Notes: generated by a model from the letters alone, not told the origin. A stretch of DNA of 64,000 nucleotides from Melioribacteraceae bacterium (GCA_016342755.1 JAEINS010000004.1:207840-271839), one strand, 5' to 3'; shown: positions 54,168 to 63,822, numbered from the stretch's first letter. Numbers and translations are program-made.

Positions 54168-55910
54168 ATGAAAAAACAAGAATTCTTTATAGCCATTTTT
54201 ATTATGTCTCTATTTTTATCTTTTCAAATATTGGCTCAACACACTATGACGAAAACACCCCAAACAGAAAAAAGTGTTGAAAAAGAATCCTGGAATAATG
54301 GTCTTAACGAGTTATATAATTATGATTCAAATAATGATTACAAAATAACGGCATATTATGATCAATATGGAATTATTCATTATCAAGAAACTAGAACAGG
54401 CTATAAGTTTGATCTTTCTGATGTGCCAAGTAACGCTGTCAATCTAACAGCTTACTTGGAAGCATATAGAACAAGCGGTTCTAAAGATTCTAAAATTGTT
54501 CTTATGTCAAACAGTACGGATTTCGATAGCAAATCTGATGTTTACGCTAAAGTTGGTTCCGGCTCAAGTTTATTTACAACTAATACAAGTTCTGGTACAC
54601 TTCATAATATTACCTCTAATGTTTCTAGCAGAGTATCTCAAGGTTATATTAATATTGGTGTTAAAGAATATGATTCAGGTTTTCATGATGGAGATATTAC
54701 AATAAAACTGCATTTGGATTTTCAGGTTCAGTTTACGGTAAAAAACAATTTCAGTGGTGGTTCAATTAAGGTTGATGGAACAACAAGAACAAGTCCATAC
54801 ACATTAACCAAAAATGTAGGCAGCACTATTACAATTGAAGCTATTGACCAGACTAATGGTAGTTATTATAGATTATGGAATGATTCTGAAGCACCGCTAA
54901 ATAAAAGTAAATGGATTAAGGAAATTGGTTCAAGTAACATTAATAAAAGTTCTAATAAAACATACAGTTTTGCAGTATCGGTGGATGATCATGGAGCAGA
55001 ATATGAAGCAGGTTTAAGAAAACGTTGCAATGTAACATTTGAAAACGAACATAGCGGAGGAGAAAGTGGCGGTTATATAAAGATTAACGGTTCAACTGTT
55101 ACTTCTCCTTCTGGTACTTACCATGTTATTGAAGAAAACACAATTACAGCTGAAGCAGTAAACCATACATTAAATGGAATTATATACACATTTGATTATT
55201 GGAATAAAGAAGGAACCTCAGCTGACTATGATTTTGAACCGACAGACCATGAAGATTATGTTTCATATTATACAGGAAAACCATCTAATAGTTATAAAAA
55301 CTTAACATTTAACTCCAGTGCCCCAAACGGAACGCCAATCATACTTTCTTGGGATCAACATCCAAACTCAAATGTTAAATATAAAATTTATAGAAAAATT
55401 GGCAGAACTGGTTCAAATCAATTAATTACATCTACGCCTTTGAATAATAATGTAACAAGCTACACTGATTACGACATTGTTCACACAAGCAATAGGGGCA
55501 GCGATTATTTAATTACCTACGATGTTAGAGCTTATTATGTAACAGAACAATCATTGGCGGATGCAGAACCTACCTCTGTGTATGGTGATTTTGTTCCTAA
55601 AGAAAATAATGAAGATGAGCATATTGGTGATGTATTTACAAATATTGTTAAAGATTACTCAATTCTTAACTATCCAAATCCATTCAATCCAACAACAAAG
55701 ATCAGTTACCAATTACCAGAATCTGGTTTTGTAAGCCTTAAGGTTTACAACTCACTCGGTAAAGAAGTTGCAGAGTTGGTTAATGGAATGAAGACAGAAG
55801 GCAGATATAACGCTGTGTTTGATGCAAGTAATCTATCAAGCGGTATCTATTTCTACACAATTCAAGTTAATGACTTTACACAAACCAATAAAATGTTGCT
55901 AGTAAAATAG
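54168..55910 (+). CDS. Large secreted protein with type IX sorting domain
   Basis: The 580-residue protein has a signal peptide ending at ILAQ and a strong AAAAGGAG site. The body includes a possible beta-sandwich (residues about 60-190) and two Bacterial-Ig-like modules with FKNxF/GGSIKVDGT patterns near 195 and 280. A fibronectin-III-like domain (ILSWDQHPNSNVKYKIYRK) spans about 380-470. The C-terminal type IX domain begins NYPNPFNPTTKISYQLPESG and ends in TNKMLLVK. No catalytic motif is visible, so it is likely a surface or matrix component. Its sorting domain is very similar, even in DNA, to the one at the window end. Confidence 0.87.
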   Translation: MKKQEFFIAIFIMSLFLSFQILAQHTMTKTPQTEKSVEKESWNNGLNELYNYDSNNDYKITAYYDQYGIIHYQETRTGYKFDLSDVPSNAVNLTAYLEAYRTSGSKDSKIVLMSNSTDFDSKSDVYAKVGSGSSLFTTNTSSGTLHNITSNVSSRVSQGYINIGVKEYDSGFHDGDITIKLHLDFQVQFTVKNNFSGGSIKVDGTTRTSPYTLTKNVGSTITIEAIDQTNGSYYRLWNDSEAPLNKSKWIKEIGSSNINKSSNKTYSFAVSVDDHGAEYEAGLRKRCNVTFENEHSGGESGGYIKINGSTVTSPSGTYHVIEENTITAEAVNHTLNGIIYTFDYWNKEGTSADYDFEPTDHEDYVSYYTGKPSNSYKNLTFNSSAPNGTPIILSWDQHPNSNVKYKIYRKIGRTGSNQLITSTPLNNNVTSYTDYDIVHTSNRGSDYLITYDVRAYYVTEQSLADAEPTSVYGDFVPKENNEDEHIGDVFTNIVKDYSILNYPNPFNPTTKISYQLPESGFVSLKVYNSLGKEVAELVNGMKTEGRYNAVFDASNLSSGIYFYTIQVNDFTQTNKMLLVK

Positions 55911-55913
55911 TAT

Positions 55914-55948
55914 AATATTCCCGCAATTTCTAAAATTGCGGGAATATT
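55914..55948 (+). terminator. Terminator-like hairpin
   Basis: AATATTCCCGCAATTT pairs with AAATTGCGGGAATATT around a three-base loop, a 16-base perfect stem directly after the stop codon. The T tract that follows is poor. Confidence 0.7.
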
Positions 55949-56252
55949 AAAGTTGTTGTTTTGTAGTCAATAACTGTAGTATCATTTTTCATCCGGCTGT
56001 TGGGTGGTGAGAAATCTCAGTCTTTAAAGACTTAATAAATTAAAAATTTAGATCCCTCACGAAAAAAATGTTCGGGATAACAACTGTTCGGAGTTTGTCA
56101 ATACTTTTCAAAAATATTTTCATTTGAAACTAACCTAAAATATAATATCTTATAGTCAACCTGAATTAGATATACAAATCATGCTTTTATAAAGGTATTT
56201 ATTATTTCGAAAATTATCTTTTTATTGTTGCGAAAACATGAAGGATTAAATA
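55949..56252. other. 304-base gap with a repeat fragment
   Basis: Apart from the dispersed repeat at 56004-56080 I find no gene, RNA or operator. The last 100 bases are AT-rich promoter-like sequence. Confidence 0.6.
56004..56080. repeat. Dispersed repeat with GAGAAATCTCAG and TAGATCCCTCACGA
   Basis: The segment holds GGTGAGAAATCTCAG, TTTAAAGACT and TAGATCCCTCACGA. In inverted form it aligns with 43435-43493 (CGTGAGGAATCTAA and GATTTCTC). It is non-coding. Confidence 0.5.
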
Positions 56253-59063
56253 TTGAAAAAATGTTACCTCATAATTTTTTTATTTTTATTCGAAAGTATA
56301 TCTGCACAGATTTTTTTCTTCGGAAGAAATAAAGTTCAGTACGACGATTTTGATTGGCAAATATTAAAAACCGAACACTTCGACGTCTATTATTATCCCG
56401 AATTTGAAGAGATTGCAGAAATAGGGGCTGCATTTGCAGAAGAAACCTATGATGATCTAAAAGTTAAATTTAACCATATTATCACAAGAAGAATTCCTCT
56501 TATCTTTTATAACTCACACATTCATTTTCAGCAGACAAATACAATCCCTGGTTTTATACCAGAAGGTGTTGGCGGATTTTTTGAATTTATGAAAGGGCGA
56601 GTTGTAATTCCTTATATCGGTTCAATAAAAAAATTCAGACATGTAATTAATCATGAACTTGTACATGTTTTCATGAGAAGTAAAGTTTACAATGTTCAGA
56701 GAGATCATAGATCACTCGATCCTAAATTACCTCCACTTTGGTTTACTGAAGGAATTGCTGAGTTTTGGTCGACTAAATGGGATACTAAAGCTGAAATGAT
56801 TATGCGTGATGCAATGATCAACAATATCTTTTTCCCATTAAAATACATTTATCAAATCAACGGTACATTTTTGATGTACAAAGAAGGGCAGAATTTTCTT
56901 GAGTTTGTGAAAGAAGAATATGGCGAAGAAAAAATTTTATTGATGATGGAAAACTTTTGGCGCTTTCATAAATTCAGTGAGGTTATAGAGTTTACACTTG
57001 GTGAATCAATAACTAAAATTGATGAGAAATGGACTTTTCACCTTAAACAAAAATATTATCCATTAATGAAAAATAAATACCCTCATCATATATCTGCTAA
57101 TAAACTAACTACTAAGGGATTTAATCTTTCACCAAGATATTATAAAACAGCTTCCGAAGAAAGTCTTTATTACATAGGAAATGTAGACGGCTATGCATCC
57201 ATTTACAAAATTGATTTATTAGACAAAGATGAAGATGGGAAATATGATCCGGAGATAATTTTACGCGGTGAAAAAGAAACAGTATTTGAAAAATTTCATT
57301 TGCCGGATGCTTCAATTGATATTAATGATGAAAAGATTTTAGCCTTTGTTACAAAGTCTGGTTCATCAGATGTACTTCATTTATACTCCTTAGTTTCAGA
57401 AGAAATTGTAAATTCTTTTCAGTATAACAATCTGATTAATATTCGTTCACCTAAGTTTTCATCAGACGGGAAAAGCCTTTTGTTTAATGCCTCTGATAGA
57501 AAAGGGTATAGTGATTTATTTATTCTTGATCTAGAAAAGTTTAATTTGCAGAGATTAACAAATGATTATTTTGATGACAAAGAAGCTATCTGGGGGAAAA
57601 ATGATCAATCAATAGTTTTTGTTTCAGATAGAACAAATGGACAATTTTCTCAAAAGTATAATCTATTCACTTATGATTTAAGTAAAAACTCAATTGATTA
57701 TTTAACATACACCGGGGCTGATTTTTCATCTCCCCATTTTACGCCGGATTTTTCCGAACTCTACGCAAACTGCGATTATGACGGTACATTTAACATCTGG
57801 AAAATTGAAAAAGATGATTTGGGTAATTATAACGGCATAACACAATACACACATTTTGTAACCAGTGTGTTCGATTTTACATTTGTCGACAGCAGCAAAA
57901 TTATTACATCGGGATTTGAAAATTTTTCGTTCCAGTTTTACTTATTAGATCTGGAAAACATTCCCGATACAAACAAACATTATTTGGCGTTTAAGCAAGA
58001 ACCGGTTAAACACAATTGGGAAATAAATTCATTAGCTAAAATGGGTCCGGTTTCCAGCGGCAGTTATGGAAAATCCTATACGCTGGATTATGCTTATACT
58101 CAGCTAATTACAGATCCTCTTTACGGAACAAGAGGCGGCGGAATGCTTGCTTTAAGCGATATGATGGGGGATGATCAGTTTTTGTTTTTCCTTTACAATA
58201 CCGCGCAGATCAGTTCCGATGTAATGAGTCATTTTAATTTTTTAGTTTCAAGAATTAATAGAAAACACAGAATAAACTATAGCTATGGTTTATTTAGGTA
58301 CATTGGCGATAGATACGATATACGTGTATCAAACAGCCGCTACTACGAAGAAAGTTACGGCGGATTTGTAAGTCTGCTTTATCCGCTTTCAACATTCAGC
58401 AGAATTGAAACCGGAATGAGCATGGCATATTCTGAAAGAGATGTTGATTATAATTATGAAGGAAGAAAAGCCGTGCTTATGTCTAACACTTTATCTTATG
58501 TGCATGATAACTCACTCTGGCTGGGAACAGGACCAATTGACGGCACCAGGATTAGACTATTAGTCGGTTATACAAAAGATATTCAATACAATAATGCGCA
58601 GTATTATTCTTTTATTGCAGACTACAGAAAATATTTTAGAATAGCCGAAAGGTCTGCTATTGCAACAAGAGCTGCGCTATTTATAAATGAAGGAAAAGAG
58701 GCGAGACGGTTTATTGCCGGTGGAAGCTGGGATTTACGCGGATGGCGGAGATGGTCTTTAAGAGGTGAAAAACTGTGGCTCTCATCAGTGGAATTAAGAT
58801 TCCCGCTAATTGATCAGCTTCAAATAAAATTTCCATGGCTGGGATTGGGATTTCCCGGAATAAGAGGAGCTTTATATTTTGATGCAGGCGGTGTCTGGAA
58901 TGATGAATATGAAGAAACTTTAGGAAGTGTCGGGATGGGAATCCGCTTCAGTATTTTTAGAGGATTTGTTCTACGATACGACATTGGTAAAAAGATTGAA
59001 GATAATTTTTCAAAATTTCAAAATTCATTATTTTATCAATTTTTTATTGGATGGGATTTTTGA
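56253..59063 (+). CDS. Metallopeptidase / beta-propeller / outer membrane barrel protein
   Basis: The 936-residue exported protein (signal ending ISAQ) has three parts. Residues about 30-280 form a peptidase-MA-like gluzincin domain: HELVH at 134-138 with catalytic Glu135, and the third ligand Glu166 in LWFTEGIAEFWS. Residues about 290-610 carry TolB/PD40-type propeller blades (SPKFSSDGKSLLFNA, SPHFTPDFSELYA). Residues about 620-936 are beta strands ending in an aromatic FIGWDF, like a BamA/Omp85-type barrel. All catalytic residues are kept. The start is TTG at 56253 with AAGGA upstream. The next gene, a BamB-like lipoprotein, overlaps it by 13 bases. A role in outer membrane protein quality control or assembly is inferred. 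Confidence 0.88.
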   Translation: MKKCYLIIFLFLFESISAQIFFFGRNKVQYDDFDWQILKTEHFDVYYYPEFEEIAEIGAAFAEETYDDLKVKFNHIITRRIPLIFYNSHIHFQQTNTIPGFIPEGVGGFFEFMKGRVVIPYIGSIKKFRHVINHELVHVFMRSKVYNVQRDHRSLDPKLPPLWFTEGIAEFWSTKWDTKAEMIMRDAMINNIFFPLKYIYQINGTFLMYKEGQNFLEFVKEEYGEEKILLMMENFWRFHKFSEVIEFTLGESITKIDEKWTFHLKQKYYPLMKNKYPHHISANKLTTKGFNLSPRYYKTASEESLYYIGNVDGYASIYKIDLLDKDEDGKYDPEIILRGEKETVFEKFHLPDASIDINDEKILAFVTKSGSSDVLHLYSLVSEEIVNSFQYNNLINIRSPKFSSDGKSLLFNASDRKGYSDLFILDLEKFNLQRLTNDYFDDKEAIWGKNDQSIVFVSDRTNGQFSQKYNLFTYDLSKNSIDYLTYTGADFSSPHFTPDFSELYANCDYDGTFNIWKIEKDDLGNYNGITQYTHFVTSVFDFTFVDSSKIITSGFENFSFQFYLLDLENIPDTNKHYLAFKQEPVKHNWEINSLAKMGPVSSGSYGKSYTLDYAYTQLITDPLYGTRGGGMLALSDMMGDDQFLFFLYNTAQISSDVMSHFNFLVSRINRKHRINYSYGLFRYIGDRYDIRVSNSRYYEESYGGFVSLLYPLSTFSRIETGMSMAYSERDVDYNYEGRKAVLMSNTLSYVHDNSLWLGTGPIDGTRIRLLVGYTKDIQYNNAQYYSFIADYRKYFRIAERSAIATRAALFINEGKEARRFIAGGSWDLRGWRRWSLRGEKLWLSSVELRFPLIDQLQIKFPWLGLGFPGIRGALYFDAGGVWNDEYEETLGSVGMGIRFSIFRGFVLRYDIGKKIEDNFSKFQNSLFYQFFIGWDF

Positions 59064-60196
59064 GAAAACTGCTGATAATTATATTACTGATTATACTTAA
59101 CAGTTGCGGAGGCTGGATAAAAATAAAAAAAATACCAACCGATAGCAGGGACAATCTTATGTATGGAAATACACCGCAGCGGGATTTCTACATTCCTATC
59201 GAAATTTCAGATTCACTGGAATTTAGCTGGGAAGCCGATACAAAAGGAAGTCATGCGCATACAGCCGTAACAACAGTCAGCCGGTTTTTGTTTATTGGAG
59301 ATTTGGCCGGCAGACTAATCTGTTACAATAGAATAACCGGAAAAAAAGTTGGTGAATTAAAAAATGACGGAGATATTTCAATTGCTCCTGCTATTGGTAA
59401 ATACAGATTAGTTTATGTGGTTAATGAGTTTAAAGAAAAATATTCTACCGTAGTATTTTATGATTATATAGTTGGAAAAATTAGACACGAAATAGAACTG
59501 CCCGGAAAATTTGTAAACGAACTGATTATTGAAAATGAGTTTGTATATCTACTAAGCGAAGAAGGAAAGCTGTACAAATATAATATGAAAGGTGAACAGG
59601 AATGGATGTACGATGCAAAATGTTTAACAATTTCTATTCCGGCTGTTTATAAAGAGCAGATTCTATTTAATAATGCTAAAGGTGAAATTATAGCAGTTGA
59701 GAAAAATTTTGGGAAAGAATTATACAGAAAAAAAATAACTAAAAGCTTTGAAAGCGGAATTTCCGTCTCAGATGAAAAAGCCTTTCTGGGTGATACAGAG
59801 GGATTTTTATTTTGCTTCGATTGTGAAAAAAGAGATATAGAGTGGAAATTTGATACAGGTTCAAAAATAAGATCATTAGCCGTATTCGATAACACAAATA
59901 TTTTTGTTGGAAACTTAAATGGAGATTTTTTTTCAGTTTCTAAAACTGATGGAAAGTTAAACTGGAAAACCGAAACCGGGGGATTACTAAATACTCCGGC
60001 GCTGGTATTTAAGAATCTGGTTGTTGTACCCGATCAGGATCAAAAAGTTTATTTTATTAATAAAGAAGATGGTGTAATTACTAATTCTATTGAGTTTGGA
60101 AAAAGAGTAAAACTTGCACCGGTTTATTCGGATAACACACTTTTTTTCGGGGCTGACAGAGGAATTATCTACGCGTATAAAATTATTATGAATTGA
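59051..60196 (+). CDS. PQQ-like beta-propeller lipoprotein (BamB-like)
   Basis: The 381-residue protein has a lipoprotein signal ending LNSC. The mature part consists of PQQ-type propeller blades such as LFIGDLAGRLICYNRITGKKVG and FLCFDCEKRDIEWKFDTG, the fold of BamB. It starts 13 bases inside the end of the metallopeptidase-barrel gene, so the two are translationally coupled. BamB helps the BamA barrel insert proteins; the pairing with a protease-barrel protein suggests an analogous complex, though sequence similarity to BamB is general. Confidence 0.83.
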   Translation: MGFLRKLLIIILLIILNSCGGWIKIKKIPTDSRDNLMYGNTPQRDFYIPIEISDSLEFSWEADTKGSHAHTAVTTVSRFLFIGDLAGRLICYNRITGKKVGELKNDGDISIAPAIGKYRLVYVVNEFKEKYSTVVFYDYIVGKIRHEIELPGKFVNELIIENEFVYLLSEEGKLYKYNMKGEQEWMYDAKCLTISIPAVYKEQILFNNAKGEIIAVEKNFGKELYRKKITKSFESGISVSDEKAFLGDTEGFLFCFDCEKRDIEWKFDTGSKIRSLAVFDNTNIFVGNLNGDFFSVSKTDGKLNWKTETGGLLNTPALVFKNLVVVPDQDQKVYFINKEDGVITNSIEFGKRVKLAPVYSDNTLFFGADRGIIYAYKIIMN

Positions 60197-60562
60197 ATTA
60201 ACCTGGATAAGTTATTGAGGGTATTTCTTGTTCCGGGATAAATCTAAAATTATTATTATTTTAAGGATGCAATCTTACCGCCGCAAGTACAAAGAACAGA
60301 AGCTTAAAAAAGAAAAATAATGCTAAAAAGTTTAACGAATATGCCCGCCCTATTACGTTTATTTTCATATAAAAACATTAACTGAAAATTGAGAAATAAA
60401 ATAAAAAGGAACGGGCTAAATTTTTTAGGTTTAAGGTTTGAAAACAAGCCATAAACCATGTCTTATTAATAAAGTGCATAAATCACTTTGCAAAAAAAAC
60501 AATTTAACTTAAGTTTGTAAGGTAAATTGATTTTCGTTAACAAATTATAAAAAAGGAGGTTT
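60197..60562. other. 366-base leader region with two hairpins
   Basis: No gene is visible. GGTTTAAGGTTTG can pair with CAAGCCATAAACC (60428-60457), and AAAGTG with CACTTT (60471-60489). I looked for the conserved core of the purine riboswitch and did not find it. The hairpins lie 70-130 bases before the uraA-like gene. Confidence 0.5.
60428..60457 (+). promoter_or_regulatory. Leader hairpin of the nucleobase operon
   Basis: A 13-base imperfect stem closes an AAAA loop, with a second short hairpin (60471-60489) after it. The position in the leader of a transporter operon suggests a regulatory RNA, but no known riboswitch class matches by eye. Confidence 0.35.
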
Positions 60563-61801
60563 ATGGATACTTTGGTTTCCCCGTGGCGGAAAACCATTTT
60601 AGGTATGCAGATGCTGTTTGTAGCGTTTGGCGCCCTGGTTCTTGTTCCGTTACTGACGGGTTTAGACCCTTCAATTGCACTTTTTACCGCCGGTGTTGGC
60701 ACTCTTATTTTTCACTTCATCACAAAAAATTCCGTTCCCGTTTTCCTTGCTAGTTCATTTGCCTTTATAGCTCCAATACAAATTGGAATACAAGAGTATG
60801 GTATTAGTGCAACTTTAGGCGGATTAGCATCTGCCGGCGTGGTTTATATGATTATAGCAGGTTTAATAAAACTACGCGGAACAAGTGTTGTTGAAAAATA
60901 TTTGCCTCCGATTGTTACCGGTCCGGTTATAATGGTAATTGGTCTTAAACTTGCACCTGTAGCAATTGGTATGACAAAAAATTTTGATGCGTCGTCCAAT
61001 GTCGATTTATCAGCAATATTAGTAGCGTTAGTAACTTTGGCAACAACTATTACGGTTGTGCTAAAAGGAAAAGGAATGTTAGGTCTAATTCCAATATTTG
61101 TTGGAATTGTTACCGGATACGTAATTTGTTTATTTATGGGAGTAATAAATTTTGAAGTCATAAGCAACGCTCCCTGGTTTGCAATACCATGGACTGCCGC
61201 TATCGAAAACGGATCTTACGCCTTCCCGACCTTTGATATAAGAGCTATACTATTTATTCTGCCCGTTGCAATTGCTCCGGCAATAGAACACGTTGGCGAT
61301 GTGATTGCAATATCTTCTGTAACCGGAAATGATTATTTAGAAAAACCGGGTCTTCACAGAACTATTTTAGGTGATGGTATTGCAACTTCTATGGCGGCAT
61401 TTTTAGGCGGACCTCCAAACACAACTTATTCCGAAGTTACCGGCGCGGTTGCTTTATTAAAAAGATTTGATCCTGTGCTGATGAGAATTGCAGCCGTATT
61501 TGCAGTCTTTTTAGCGTTCTTTTCAAAACTTGGCGCAATCCTAAAAACTATTCCAATTCCTGTAATGGGCGGAATAATGGTTTTATTATTTGGTATGATT
61601 GCGGCAATTGGTATTGGCTCTTTAATAAAAGGCAAAGTGAACTTAAATAATCCGAGAAATTTAGTAATTGTTGCCGTTATTTTAGTTTTTGGAATTGGTG
61701 ATATGAGTTTAGGTTATGGTGATTTTAAACTTGCCGGAATTGGTTTGGCAGGAATTACAGGCGTTATTTTAAATATAGTTTTACCAAAAAAAACAAACTA
61801 A
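60563..61801 (+). CDS. Uracil/xanthine permease (NCS2)
   Basis: The 412-residue inner membrane transporter belongs to the NCS2/UraA group. It has about 14 hydrophobic segments, the family motif QMLFVAFGALVLVPLLTG near the start, the substrate-binding stretch ALAPAIEHVGDVIAI-like VAIAPAIEHVGDVIA, and GGPPNTTYSEVTGA, the signature of UraA-type uracil carriers. A strong AAGGAGG site precedes the ATG. It heads an operon with a Tsx-like outer membrane protein and an AzgA/PbuG-type permease. Uracil is the most likely substrate; xanthine is possible. Confidence 0.93.
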   Translation: MDTLVSPWRKTILGMQMLFVAFGALVLVPLLTGLDPSIALFTAGVGTLIFHFITKNSVPVFLASSFAFIAPIQIGIQEYGISATLGGLASAGVVYMIIAGLIKLRGTSVVEKYLPPIVTGPVIMVIGLKLAPVAIGMTKNFDASSNVDLSAILVALVTLATTITVVLKGKGMLGLIPIFVGIVTGYVICLFMGVINFEVISNAPWFAIPWTAAIENGSYAFPTFDIRAILFILPVAIAPAIEHVGDVIAISSVTGNDYLEKPGLHRTILGDGIATSMAAFLGGPPNTTYSEVTGAVALLKRFDPVLMRIAAVFAVFLAFFSKLGAILKTIPIPVMGGIMVLLFGMIAAIGIGSLIKGKVNLNNPRNLVIVAVILVFGIGDMSLGYGDFKLAGIGLAGITGVILNIVLPKKTN

Positions 61802-61817
61802 GAAGGAAATCTTAAAT

Positions 61818-62474
61818 ATGAAAAAAATTATTACTTTATTATTGTTTTTAACTGTTGCTCCATTATTCGCGCAGAATATTCAGTTACACTACGATTTAGG
61901 AGAAGACAGAGACTACTTTACAACTACTGTGGAAATGTTTAAGCCGGATGAATATGGCGCAACATTTTTCTTTATCGATTTTGATTACAACAATGCCGGA
62001 AACAACAGCATAAGTTTAGCATATTTTGAAATTGCCAGATATATCGCAATTCCCGGTGTTGACGGTTTATCAGCAACAATTCAGTATAATGACGGTACAG
62101 CTCCATGGGGTCCATTAGGTCACATTGTATTAGGCGGCGCAAGTTATCCAATTAAATTAGGTGATTTTATCACAATTAATGTTGATGTGTTAGCAAGAAA
62201 AGATTATCTATCTGAAAGAAATTTAGATGGTCAGTTAACCTTAGTATGGTTTAAGCCTTTCTTAGACGGGAAATTAATCTTTTCCGGATTTGCTGATTTC
62301 TGGACAACAGAAACATTTGGTGAAAGCAAAACTGTATTTTTATCAGAACCTCAACTATGGTATAACATTGATAAACATTTAGCTGTTGGTGGTGAAGTAG
62401 AATTATCTAAAAACTTTTTACCAACAGAAGACTTTGAAGTAAAACCAACATTAGCTCTTAAATGGAATTTCTAA
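61818..62474 (+). CDS. DUF5020/Tsx-like outer membrane channel
   Basis: The 218-residue exported protein has a signal peptide ending LFAQ and a body of alternating short beta strands ending KPTLALKWNF, with a C-terminal aromatic residue as outer membrane barrels have. It matches the DUF5020 family, which is related to the nucleoside channel Tsx/OmpK. The position between two nucleobase permeases fits an outer membrane port for the same substrates. AAGGAAAT lies before the ATG. The exact ligand is not determined. Confidence 0.85.
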   Translation: MKKIITLLLFLTVAPLFAQNIQLHYDLGEDRDYFTTTVEMFKPDEYGATFFFIDFDYNNAGNNSISLAYFEIARYIAIPGVDGLSATIQYNDGTAPWGPLGHIVLGGASYPIKLGDFITINVDVLARKDYLSERNLDGQLTLVWFKPFLDGKLIFSGFADFWTTETFGESKTVFLSEPQLWYNIDKHLAVGGEVELSKNFLPTEDFEVKPTLALKWNF

Positions 62475-62491
62475 TCTAAAGGAGATTAAAA

Positions 62492-63790
62492 ATGGATAAA
62501 TTCTTCAACTTCGAAGAAAATCGTACAAATCTTAAAACTGAGATTATTGCTGGTATAACTACTTTTTTAGCTACAATGTACATTATTGTTGTTAACCCGG
62601 GAATTATTTCTGCAACCGGAATGCCTTTTAGCGGTGTTCTTACAGCAACAGTTCTTGTAAGTGCTTTCAGTAGTATTATGATGGGTATATACGCTAAAAA
62701 TCCAATAGTACTTGCACCGGGCATGGGACTTAACGCATTTTTTACATACTCAGTTGTTTTAGGAATGGGAGTAAAGTGGGAAGTTGCTTTAGGAGCTGTG
62801 TTCTGGTCGGGTATTGTATTTTTAATACTTTCTATATTTAACATTCGTACAGCTATTGTAAAAGCAATTCCAAAACAGATAAGATACGCGGTTGCTGCCG
62901 GTATTGGTTTGTTTATTACATTAATCGGATTTGTAAACGCAAAGTTTATTGTTGATAATCCTGCAACACTGGTAGGATTTGGCGGACTTAATCCTACAAC
63001 TATAACATTTGCCATTGGTCTTTTAATAACGGCTGTTTTAGTTGTAAAACGTCTTAAAGGCGCATTAATATTTGGAATAATATTTACAACATTAATTGCT
63101 ATTCCTATTGGCAGAATATGGGGCGGTGATGTTGCAATTGTAAACTGGAACGGAATTTTTTCGGCACCGGATTTTAGTGTATTTCTTGCTCTGGATTTAG
63201 TCGGCTCTCTTAGCCTTGCAATAATTCCGGTTATATTCGCGTTACTTTTTACAGATATGTTCGATTCACTTTCAACATTTATAGGTGTTTCGGAAGCTGC
63301 GGATCTGGTTGATGAAGAAGGTGAGCCTTTAAGAATTAAGGAATCTATGATTGTGGATTCAATTTCTACAACAATATCCGGTTTATTTGGTACCAGTTCC
63401 GGTACTTCTTATATTGAATCTGCAACTGGTATTGAAGAAGGTGGCAGAACAGGAATGACAGCAGTTGTTGCCGGATTACTTTTCTTACCGTTTATGTTCT
63501 TCTCACCATTGTTATCAGTTATTCCCGGGGTTGCAACAGCTCCTGCATTAGTGTTAGTAGGTGTTTTTATGATGAAGCCTGTTATGAAAATTAACTGGAC
63601 AAATTTTGATGATTCAATTCCTGCTTTCTTAGCAATGATTTTAATTCCTACAACTTATTCAATTACACAGGGAATTATTTGGGGATTTTTAAGCTGGACA
63701 GTTATAAAGTTATTGGTTGGTAAAAAAGAAGAAATTACTCCCATGCTTATTATTATTGATATATTAGCAATTTTAGCTTTGGTTGTATAG
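62492..63790 (+). CDS. Hypoxanthine/guanine permease (AzgA/PbuG type)
   Basis: The 432-residue transporter is an NCS2-2 (AzgA) family member, the second NCS2 subfamily. It has NVRTEIIAGITTFLAT-like NLKTEIIAGITTFLATMYI at the start, APGMGLNAFFTY, and GTSSGTSYIESATGIEEGGRTG, the AzgA/PbuG signature. It moves guanine, hypoxanthine or adenine. AAGGAG precedes the ATG at 17 bases from the DUF5020 stop. It ends the nucleobase operon at a strong terminator (63823-63853). Confidence 0.95.
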   Translation: MDKFFNFEENRTNLKTEIIAGITTFLATMYIIVVNPGIISATGMPFSGVLTATVLVSAFSSIMMGIYAKNPIVLAPGMGLNAFFTYSVVLGMGVKWEVALGAVFWSGIVFLILSIFNIRTAIVKAIPKQIRYAVAAGIGLFITLIGFVNAKFIVDNPATLVGFGGLNPTTITFAIGLLITAVLVVKRLKGALIFGIIFTTLIAIPIGRIWGGDVAIVNWNGIFSAPDFSVFLALDLVGSLSLAIIPVIFALLFTDMFDSLSTFIGVSEAADLVDEEGEPLRIKESMIVDSISTTISGLFGTSSGTSYIESATGIEEGGRTGMTAVVAGLLFLPFMFFSPLLSVIPGVATAPALVLVGVFMMKPVMKINWTNFDDSIPAFLAMILIPTTYSITQGIIWGFLSWTVIKLLVGKKEEITPMLIIIDILAILALVV

Positions 63791-63822
63791 AATTTAGATG
63801 TTATACTGAGTTTGTGTTATTA

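Noticed and set aside
60197..60562. A purine or preQ1 riboswitch before the nucleobase permeases
   Set aside because: I looked for the conserved core of the purine aptamer and for a short preQ1-type pseudoknot and found neither.
62476..63015. A 179-residue minus-strand frame opposite the AzgA/PbuG gene
   Set aside because: It lies wholly opposite a clearly real transporter gene and has the Pro/Ile-rich composition of antisense membrane-protein sequence.
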